A program made the position numbers and the translations under genes. A stretch of 64,000 nucleotides of DNA from positions 1-64,000 of the forward strand of contig QUFP01000016.1 in NCBI GenBank assembly GCA_003478935.1. The letters are read 5' to 3'. Below are positions 8,861-14,738 of the stretch, piece after piece. How positions within the stretch are numbered: the first letter of the stretch is position 1; every line of letters starts with the position of its first letter. The notes under the pieces were generated by a model, which worked only from the letters and a program-made list of their open reading frames with translations, did no database searches and was not told where the DNA came from. The stretch comes from Firmicutes bacterium AF25-13AC. Its GTDB lineage: Bacteria > Bacillota > Clostridia > Lachnospirales > Lachnospiraceae.

Positions 8861-8929
8861 GAACACTTGTTCTCTATCTGTTATACCGCATTTTCATCAA
8901 TATGTCAATATCTATTCGAACTTTTGTTC
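8861..8929 (-). promoter_or_regulatory. Sigma-A promoter of the XRE gene framed by two GAAC-N4-GTTC (LexA/Cheo-like) boxes
   Basis: On the minus strand TTGACA (8908-8903) and TATAAC (8885-8880) are spaced by exactly 17 bp, a near-consensus promoter. gaacttttgttc (8918-8929) lies just upstream of the -35 and gaacacttgttc (8861-8872) just downstream of the -10. Both fit the Gram-positive SOS box core GAAC-N4-GTTC. They could be LexA sites or autoregulatory operators of the XRE protein. The upstream box straddles the boundary of the 157-bp repeat, whose other copy reads caaacttttgttc. Confidence 0.7.
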
Positions 8930-9075
8930 TTAACAACTCGACTGCATTCTAGTAAAAACACAAAAAAAGCCTGAAAGCTCTTTTCTTGAACTTTCAGACT
9001 TTTTAATATCATGATGTTTTTAGGGACACATATCGAACCAGTAGTGACACATTTTGAGCCACCGTCCCTGTCACC
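8919..9075. repeat. Left copy of ~156-bp direct repeat bounding the resistance island
   Basis: Nearly identical to 14583-14738 and in the same orientation (roughly 90% by eye). It contains an internal terminator-like hairpin (ctgaaag...ctttcag followed by a T run, 8972-9005) and a REP-like end (gggacacatatcgaacc... ttgagccaccgtccctgtc). Its right end cuts into the sigma-factor remnant. Direct repeats on both sides of the LanFEG-RK genes suggest insertion or recombination at this sequence. Confidence 0.8.
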
Positions 9076-9228
9076 GTGGTCCGAAAGCGGCAGCGTTTCA
9101 AAGGATGTTTCCCAGCCACGCTGACGCTTCCTTTCCCGGAAATAGTCAACGGCTTCATGGTACAGTACCAGCTTGCAAAAATGGTCAAACTGGCAGCGCC
9201 TCCCGTAATCATCAGGGGTAACTTTCAT
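9076..9228 (-). pseudogene. Truncated conjugative-element sigma factor (N-terminal stump)
   Basis: The ATG at 9228 has a good site (GGGGGTGAGAAG). About 50 residues, MKVTPDDYGRRCQFDHFCK...YHEAVDYFRERKRQR...LPLSD, match the N-terminus of the small sigma-70-like factors of Tn1549-type integrative elements. After LPLSD the frame enters the direct repeat and codes unrelated sequence. The region 4 helix-turn-helix is missing, so it is non-functional as a sigma factor. The upstream sequence (9229-9330) also looks like the usual leader of that gene. This marks the island as derived from a conjugative element. Confidence 0.75.
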
Positions 9229-9404
9229 CTTCTCACCCCCTTTCCGTGGGGAGTGAGCAGGATGATCCTGTCCGTTGTCAGGGACCTATGCTGGCCCTGG
9301 TCTGCTGACCGCCTCCTTTTCCATCTAAATTAAGCGTGAAAATGGGTCTGCCAGCAGCGTTTTTTTCTTTTCTGCCGCTGGGCAGATGTTTTTTCTTTAG
9401 ATAC

Positions 9405-9440
9405 ATGATAAGAGGAATTTTTGAAGATTACATAAAGATT
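9405..9440 (-). promoter_or_regulatory. Second response-regulator box with -10, facing the sigma remnant
   Basis: The box aatttttgaagattacataaagatt (9416-9440, two overlapping runs of gaagatt/aaagatt 11 bp apart) nearly repeats the one before lanF (14153-14176). On the minus strand it is followed at the same distance (16 bases) by TATCAT (9410-9405). An 11-bp direct repeat is typical of OmpR-family operators. It would drive transcription towards the truncated sigma gene, perhaps originally another resistance-regulated gene. Confidence 0.55.
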
Positions 9441-9445
9441 TGAAA

Positions 9446-9472
9446 AATGGACGGACATAAAAGACGTCCATT
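9446..9472 (-). terminator. Terminator after the island histidine kinase
   Basis: On the minus strand aatggacg (9472-9465) pairs with cgtccatt (9453-9446), followed by a short T run. It lies 15 bp after the kinase stop and closes the LanFEG-lipoprotein-RR-HK operon. Confidence 0.65.
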
Positions 9473-9486
9473 ACACTATCGGAAAA

Positions 9487-10851
9487 TCAGCAAGGAAGTT
9501 TCATAGTAACCTTTGCGCCGCCGGTTTCTTTTGAATTTTCTAAAATAAGCTGACCATTATGTTGTTCCATAATCGAATTCGTAATATATAGACCCATACC
9601 AAAGTGTAACTTTGAATTGCGGCTTTGATCGCCCATATAGAACCGTTCCTGTGCGTGGCATAATGCCTCTTTAGAAAACCCCGTTCCCTCGTCTGTGACT
9701 GAAATTTCCACGAAACCGTTGTTACTCTGAACATCCACATAAAGCGTTCCGCCTTGCGGGGAGTAGTCCAGCCCATTACTGATAACATTCATAATAGCAC
9801 GTTCTATCAGCACCCTATCAAATTTCAGCATTTGAGGGAGTGAAACAGTATTCATTTGCAGCCTGATTTCTTTTGTCCGGCATAGTGATTCCATATAACC
9901 GAACAAGTGCTGCATGAACGCTGGCAAGTCTATACTTTCAATATGGAGCTGATAACCAACCGCCGCCCGTGATATATCAATCAGGGTTTGAATATATGAC
10001 TGCATCTGGCCGGAGCTTTCCACGACGTAACCAGCGTATAATCGTTGCTCATCATCAAGATTTGTTTCTGTGAGTAAATCAGCATTTCCTTGAATAACCG
10101 TCAGAGGCGTTTTCAAATCATGGGCAAGCGCGGCGATTTGCTCTTTCTGTGTCTGTTCGGTTTTCCATTGCCGTTCTAACGAAATTTTCAGATTATCTTT
10201 CATATCTGAAAAAGATGCAAGGACATCTTCAAACTCTTTGATGTTGGCGTGTCCTACTTCAAAATCAAGGTTTTGCTTTGAAACCTCCGCAGTTGCTTCA
10301 AAAAGCGGGGTCAGTTGTGTACGCAGGTTCTTAGCGAATCTGGCGGTCAGTATGATAATGACCAGCAGCGAATTTACAGCCATCAGGATAAACGCAAGCG
10401 TGTCAGGAGATGGAAAATATTCCGGTAGCCATGACACTGTAAATTGAGAACCAATATAATATCTTAAAACGCAAAATTCGTTTTCCCGGACAACAAGTGC
10501 AAACTGCTTCCCCGTAGCATATTCAATATATTCTCCCTTTGCGTACAGCAGGGCAATTTCTTTTTCATCATCGTCCATATTGCTGTAAAGCTCATTAAAG
10601 TTCTTGTCCAGAATTAAGTAGCCGCATCCCTGTGGAATCACAACCTTTGTAATATCCGGGGCAATCGTCAGCGTTGGAATGATCTCTTTTACCTGCAATT
10701 CACTTAGATTTGCTCTTGTAGCTAATCCAGCATTTACAGCAAGTCCCTCCAAACCAGAAGGGACAATAATTGCCGCTACCAGCATGACAATGAGGGAGAT
10801 AGCAAACTGGCAAAACAATATTTTCAATGTAGGTTTCTTTTTCACTCCCAT
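9487..10851 (-). CDS. Sensor histidine kinase of lantibiotic/cationic-peptide resistance (SpaK/CprK-like)
   Basis: 454 residues. One transmembrane helix lies at about 10-30, an extracellular sensor segment of ~115 residues follows, and a second helix is at about 150-170, then a HAMP-like linker. The H box is ALAHDLKTPLTVIQG (phosphoacceptor His near residue 245). The N box is NVISNGLDYSPQGG and the G boxes are DEGTGFSKEAL and FGMGLYITNSIM. Its start overlaps the response-regulator stop by 10 bp, as in coupled pairs. It should sense antimicrobial peptides at the membrane and phosphorylate the neighbouring regulator. Last gene of the six-gene resistance operon. Confidence 0.9.
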   Translation of the reverse strand: MGVKKKPTLKILFCQFAISLIVMLVAAIIVPSGLEGLAVNAGLATRANLSELQVKEIIPTLTIAPDITKVVIPQGCGYLILDKNFNELYSNMDDDEKEIALLYAKGEYIEYATGKQFALVVRENEFCVLRYYIGSQFTVSWLPEYFPSPDTLAFILMAVNSLLVIIILTARFAKNLRTQLTPLFEATAEVSKQNLDFEVGHANIKEFEDVLASFSDMKDNLKISLERQWKTEQTQKEQIAALAHDLKTPLTVIQGNADLLTETNLDDEQRLYAGYVVESSGQMQSYIQTLIDISRAAVGYQLHIESIDLPAFMQHLFGYMESLCRTKEIRLQMNTVSLPQMLKFDRVLIERAIMNVISNGLDYSPQGGTLYVDVQSNNGFVEISVTDEGTGFSKEALCHAQERFYMGDQSRNSKLHFGMGLYITNSIMEQHNGQLILENSKETGGAKVTMKLPC

Positions 10852-11504
10852 TTATATCCTATCCCCCATACGGTGCTGATCGGACTTATTTTGAAATGCT
10901 CCAATTTCGCACGAATATTTTTTATATGCGTTGAGATCGTAGAGTTATCGCCTATCCCATCAAACCCGAAAACGGCTTCATAGATTTGTTCTTTTGTAAA
11001 AACCTGTCCCCGGTTTTTCGCAAGGTATTCACAGATTGAATACTCGCTTTTGGTAAGGGGAACCGGCTGTTCTGAAACATACAGTACCTTTGCGGAAAGG
11101 TCAAATCTTATATCAGGCTCAAATGAAAGTGTGCTGTGATGCTCCCTTTTTTCTCTGCGTAAATGTGCCGCGACACGGGCGCGAAGCTCCTGAATACGAA
11201 AAGGTTTCGTAATATAATCATCCGCACCGATGCCCAATCCAAACAATATATCTTCCTCTAATGTCTTTGCGGTCAGAAAGAGAATCGGGCAGTCTACCAT
11301 ATTCCTGATCTGTTTGCAAAACTCAAACCCGTCTGTGCCAGGCATCATCACATCCAAAAGAATGAGGTCATAGAAATGCAGCTTTTTGATGTCTACATCA
11401 TCCGCATTTTGACAGACTGTTATCAAATATCCATCTTTCCCCAAACTGTTCTTAATCAATTCCAAGATAGAAACTTCATCGTCAACTACAAGTAAGTGGG
11501 TCAA
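10842..11504 (-). CDS. OmpR-family response regulator (SpaR/CprR-like)
   Basis: The TTG at 11504 is chosen as start (LTHLLVVDDEV) because GGGAGGTGA lies just upstream; an ATG at 11534 lacks such a site. 220 residues: a receiver domain with acidic pair DDE, phospho-Asp in LILLDVMMPG, Thr in LFLTAKT and Lys in YITKPF. A winged-helix output domain follows (LTKSEYSICEYLAKN, TISTHIKNIRAKLE, TVWGIGYKWE). It presumably activates the lanFEG promoter, where an 11-bp direct repeat is seen at 14153-14176. Overlaps the kinase gene downstream. Confidence 0.92.
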   Translation of the reverse strand: MTHLLVVDDEVSILELIKNSLGKDGYLITVCQNADDVDIKKLHFYDLILLDVMMPGTDGFEFCKQIRNMVDCPILFLTAKTLEEDILFGLGIGADDYITKPFRIQELRARVAAHLRREKREHHSTLSFEPDIRFDLSAKVLYVSEQPVPLTKSEYSICEYLAKNRGQVFTKEQIYEAVFGFDGIGDNSTISTHIKNIRAKLEHFKISPISTVWGIGYKWE

Positions 11505-11542
11505 AAAATCACCTCCCGCCCCATTATACCACATTGTCGAGG

Positions 11543-11920
11543 TTACTCATCATTATTTTTAATGTCAGCTTTCCGATATTCATTGTTGATATTTACAGCT
11601 ACGGCATTGCTTATATCCACATCCACAATACTGTAAACGTAGCCGAAACTGAAATCTTCCCCCGCCACATTTTTGAAGCGTTTCGATACCTGTCCGATTT
11701 CTTCTTGCAGTTCTGACATTTCAAGACATTCATCCGTTATGGTATATGTCAGGCCGTTATATGAAATTTCATCATAGTTTGCGGCGTTCAGCTCATAATA
11801 CGGCAGAGATTCATTTAACGCCTTATTTTTATCGGCGGTATCGCGGAGCGCACCGCAGGCCGATAAGCATATAAGACTTACAAGCACAATTACCACGGCA
11901 AACAGGCACTTTTTATTCAC
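11543..11920 (-). CDS. Lipoprotein of the lantibiotic resistance operon (NisI/SpaI-like role)
   Basis: The GTG at 11920 follows GGGAGGTAA and overlaps the end of the upstream permease gene. 125 residues: a lipoprotein signal peptide (MNKKCLFAVVIVLVSLICLSAC) with lipobox LSAC, then a small acidic domain. The mature part (YYELNAANYDEISYNGLTYTI...) resembles small lipoproteins found beside LanFEG transporters in Firmicutes. By position it may bind or sequester the peptide at the cell surface. Only the lipoprotein nature is certain; the immunity role is inferred from context. Confidence 0.75.
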   Translation of the reverse strand: MNKKCLFAVVIVLVSLICLSACGALRDTADKNKALNESLPYYELNAANYDEISYNGLTYTITDECLEMSELQEEIGQVSKRFKNVAGEDFSFGYVYSIVDVDISNAVAVNINNEYRKADIKNNDE

Positions 11921-12656
11921 TGTTTTTACCTCCCTCCCAACCATGAAACCAAACCAAACTGGCAATCAGCAGACAAACAGTGCAGCATACAGAAATAATC
12001 ATACCGCTGAAAAAATCGGTTTTTACCTGTGCATACAGTTGGGGGTTATCCCATGCAAGCACAGTGTAATCCATAGCACGAACGCCCCAGGCCCAGGGAA
12101 TATATTTCCATGTAGCGTCACCAAGCCCTGTTATCATAAGGGCAGCTATTAAACTCCCTGCAATTCCCAATCCCATAGATGCACCTTTTCCGAAGCTCAT
12201 TCCCACAAACAAATGAATCAGGTAAATGGGAAGCATGGTAATCAACAATAGAATCCCTGCTTTCAGGTAAAGGCTTGCCGGAGCATCCCTATATAGTGCA
12301 GCGAATGTTCCTAACGCTAAAAATGTTGCGCCAAAAGCACAGATCATCAGAAAACCAAGTTTACCAATATACGTTGCCATGCGAGATGGGATTGTTCCCA
12401 ACAAAAGCTGATAATGCCCGGCCTGATTTTCGATCTGAACAACCAGGCCCACAATAATGCCGATCAGAAACGGGAACGCAACGGCCAGCACTTCCAGATA
12501 GGCACTGATTTTGGTTGCCAGTTCCCATCTGGATATATGATAGTAACCCGCAAAAATCGCCGCACATATAATCGGAATCATGCTGTGCATATAGAGCAAA
12601 ATGCTATGTTTACACTTCTGATATTCCGCTTTCCAGCAGCGAACCACAGATACCAT
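11913..12656 (-). CDS. lanG: Lantibiotic immunity ABC permease, LanG/MutG type
   Basis: 247 residues with six predicted transmembrane helices; helices are visible at about 18-38, 52-75, 95-120, 130-155, 160-180 and 215-240. The MVSVVRCWKAEYQKCKHS start and the long first loop are typical of the LanG/EpiG/SpaG half of the LanFEG exporters. It begins 3 bp after the LanE stop. With LanE and LanF it forms a transporter that expels lantibiotics or cationic peptides from the membrane. No large extracellular domain as in BceB is present. Confidence 0.88.
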   Translation of the reverse strand: MVSVVRCWKAEYQKCKHSILLYMHSMIPIICAAIFAGYYHISRWELATKISAYLEVLAVAFPFLIGIIVGLVVQIENQAGHYQLLLGTIPSRMATYIGKLGFLMICAFGATFLALGTFAALYRDAPASLYLKAGILLLITMLPIYLIHLFVGMSFGKGASMGLGIAGSLIAALMITGLGDATWKYIPWAWGVRAMDYTVLAWDNPQLYAQVKTDFFSGMIISVCCTVCLLIASLVWFHGWEGGKNSE

Positions 12657-12658
12657 AG

Positions 12659-13404
12659 TTACCCCACCTCCTTTTTCTCAAACCATCTTGCAGTTAAAAA
12701 TGACAGCGCCGCAAACCAGGCCAGCGAAATGACCAATACAAGTATAATCATCCAAAATGCCATTGCCGTACTCTGATCTGCAACCGGCTCACCATTAGGC
12801 AAAATACCTAACACGGAAATCATAAGATGCGGCACCCAGCTATACGGCAGATCATCCACAAAGAGGTTGTAGCCGTGAAAATCCCTAAAACGCTTCCAAG
12901 TCCGGTATTAAGAATAACCGTGACAAAGATACCAACTTTTTTTGATAACCATAAGCACAGCGGAACTTCCCATAGGCTTGCAATGACAATACAAGCTGTT
13001 CCGGCCGCAGCCTGCCAAATTCCGATTGTCAGGGGAATTTCGTTGATAACTAATATTGCAAAACCACCCAACAGATTTAGCGCCAGGAAAATGAAATTCC
13101 CCACACAGGAGTAAATACCGGCCACTCCAATTTTTGCTTTCCAGACTTTGTTCTGCGAAACAGGCAATGAAGCAACGGCACGATATTTTAGTTTGCCATT
13201 ATCCCGCTGTTCAATCAAGGCACAGGTGAGCGTAAGGAATCCAGGATAAAGCAGGATATACCACCAATTATAAGAATTGAGCTGGAACCAAAGAGGGGCA
13301 AAAAAGTTCATAAGCGCAGTTACAAACGGGGCCAGAACGATCAGCGTTTTTGTGAAAGTTCTCTTATGCTTTAGGTTCTCTGCCTGAATATATGCCATCT
13401 CCAT
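12659..13404 (-). CDS. lanE: Lantibiotic immunity ABC permease, LanE/MutE type (frameshifted)
   Basis: The first 190 residues (MEMAYIQAENLKHKRTFTKT...) read cleanly as a MutE/EpiE-type permease, with the family feature CALIEQRDNGKLKYRAVASLP. At about 12857-12864 the frame slips. The remaining ~58 residues (VDDLPYSWVPHLM, LGILPNGEP, then a last helix and FEKKEVG) continue in another frame. One missing base restores a ~250-residue protein of normal family length. The gene overlaps lanF by one base and precedes lanG by 2 bp. Either a recent mutation that would disable the transporter or, more likely, an assembly error. Six helices expected in all. Confidence 0.82.
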
Positions 13405-14109
13405 TTAATATCCCTCCTTACCATTTCTGCGAATAACATCCATAAAGAGTTGTTCCAAATCTTCACCGGCGCGAAGCTCTCCCTCATATCCAAGGACGCC
13501 GCCAGCAATGATACCCACATGATCTGCAATCTGCTGGACTTCTGACAGAATATGGCTGGACAAAATAACTGTAATCCCTTTGCAGGGAAAAGAGCGAATT
13601 AACTCTCGAAGTTCCTCAATCCCTAAAGGGTCAAGGCCGTTAGTCGGTTCATCCAGAATCAAAAGCTGGGGACTGTTCAGCAATGCAATAGCAATACCAA
13701 GCCGCTGCTTCATACCAAGAGAAAACTGCCCGGCCCGTTTCTTGCCGGTATTCGTGAGCTGGACAATTTGCAATACCTCGTTAATTCGTGCATCGTCCAG
13801 GCCGAGCAATGTAGTTCTGACTTTGAGATTTTCGTATGCAGTCAGATTTTCGTAAAGCGGGGGCATCTCAATCAAAGCACCGATATGCTCCAGATCATTC
13901 CGCTTCCACGGGTGGCCGTCAAACTCGATGCTTCCCGATGTGGGGTGCAAAATGCCGGTGAGCATTTTTAAGATCGTGGATTTGCCAGCCCCATTCGGCC
14001 CCAGCAGACCATAAACCGAGTTGCGCCGGATGTTCAGTGACACATTGTTTACCGCCATTTGCCCCTTGAAATTTTTGCAGAGGTCAGTCGTTTTCAAAAT
14101 CATATCCAT
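13405..14109 (-). CDS. lanF: Lantibiotic immunity ABC transporter ATPase, LanF/MutF type
   Basis: The start at 14109 (MDMILKTTDLCKNF) is chosen because AAAGGA lies eight bases upstream and upstream codons show no family similarity; an in-frame ATG at 14229 exists. 234 residues: Walker A GLLGPNGAGKST, Q loop IGALIEMPPLYENLTA (E in place of Q, as in the bacitracin/lantibiotic ATPase family), signature FSLGMKQRLGIA, Walker B LLILDEPTNGLD and switch His in SSHIL. The E-loop variant is characteristic of lantibiotic immunity ATPases. First gene of the operon, with a response-regulator box and -10 directly upstream. Confidence 0.92.
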   Translation of the reverse strand: MDMILKTTDLCKNFKGQMAVNNVSLNIRRNSVYGLLGPNGAGKSTILKMLTGILHPTSGSIEFDGHPWKRNDLEHIGALIEMPPLYENLTAYENLKVRTTLLGLDDARINEVLQIVQLTNTGKKRAGQFSLGMKQRLGIAIALLNSPQLLILDEPTNGLDPLGIEELRELIRSFPCKGITVILSSHILSEVQQIADHVGIIAGGVLGYEGELRAGEDLEQLFMDVIRRNGKEGY

Positions 14110-14140
14110 ATAATCAAGTCCTTTCTTTGATTTTACGGAT

Positions 14141-14176
14141 AGCATACCGGGCAATTTTGAAGATTTCATAAAGATT
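14141..14176 (-). promoter_or_regulatory. Response-regulator box and -10 of the lanF operon
   Basis: aattttgaagatttcataaagatt (14153-14176) holds gaagatt and aaagatt 11 bp apart; on the minus strand TATGCT (14146-14141) follows 16 bases later and the lanF ATG 32 bp after that. There is no good -35, as expected for an activator-dependent promoter. A second copy with identical spacing is at 9405-9440. Confidence 0.65.
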
Positions 14177-14238
14177 CCCGAAAACAGAATATGAACAATA
14201 CACCGTAACCGTGGAGCATATCGCAACAAAGCACCAAC

Positions 14239-14350
14239 CTACGCATTTAGGGCCTTAAAAAGCCTATATTTCAAGGTTTTTCCCGTATAGTCGGCGGGGT
14301 ATGTGAGTGTTTTATCCTATCCCCGCCATAGTGCCGCTCTAAATGCGTAG
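14239..14350. repeat. 112-bp element with nested inverted repeats (MITE-like)
   Basis: ctacgcatttag (14239-14250) is mirrored exactly by ctaaatgcgtag (14339-14350). Inside, ggcgggg (14293-14299) pairs with ccccgcc (14321-14327). It contains no gene. The nesting suggests either a small non-autonomous mobile element or a conjugative-element regulatory or end sequence. It lies in the 620-bp gene-free right flank of the island. Confidence 0.5.
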
Positions 14351-14439
14351 AATTTACCAGCAGAAAATCGCCGGTTTCTCTGGCTCCATACTCCCAGATA
14401 TGGTATCATGGAAAAAATCAATCTGACGGGGGTATCAGG

Positions 14440-14499
14440 ATGGACGGACAAGAAAAGCTGCTGGAAGCGTTGCCGAGCTTCCCGCTGGAACAAGAATAA
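14440..14499 (+). other. Short open frame (19 codons), probable conjugative-element remnant
   Basis: ATG at 14440 to TAA at 14499, preceded by gggggtatcagg. It encodes MDGQEKLLEALPSFPLEQE. The base composition is GC-rich, like the island and unlike the flanking host genes. It may be the 5' end of a truncated element gene. I do not recognise the product, and it may not be translated. Confidence 0.25.
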
Positions 14500-14582
14500 C
14501 GATCAAGAGGGCTGCACCCTCTGGGAACCATTGGGGACAGGTACGCTGACTTGATTAGTGTCCCTGGTGGCTCAAGTTTGCA

Positions 14583-14738
14583 AACTTTTGTTCTTTTCCC
14601 TACTCGACTACATTCTAGTAAACACAAAAAAGCCTGAAAGCTCTTTTCTTGAACTTTCAGACTTTTTAATATCATGATGTTTTTAGTGACACATATCGAA
14701 CCAGTAGGGACACATTTTGAGCCACCGTCCCTGTCACC
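14583..14738. repeat. Right copy of ~156-bp direct repeat bounding the resistance island
   Basis: Same orientation and nearly the same sequence as 8919-9075. The central hairpin (ctgaaag...ctttcag plus T run, 14633-14668) acts as a terminator for the GH13 gene, whose stop codon (14734-14736) lies inside the repeat end. This copy, but not the left one, is flanked by a 10-bp inverted pair: ggtggctcaa (14566-14575) and ttgagccacc (14717-14726). That makes a 161-bp MITE/REP-like unit. Confidence 0.8.

Noticed and set aside
8905..9228. 107-residue open frame as a complete gene
   Set aside because: Only its first ~50 residues match a known sigma-factor N-terminus; the rest is repeat and terminator sequence read through.
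14418..14675. 85-residue minus-strand frame in the right repeat
   Set aside because: It lies in the repeat/terminator sequence, shows no protein features and has no ribosome site.
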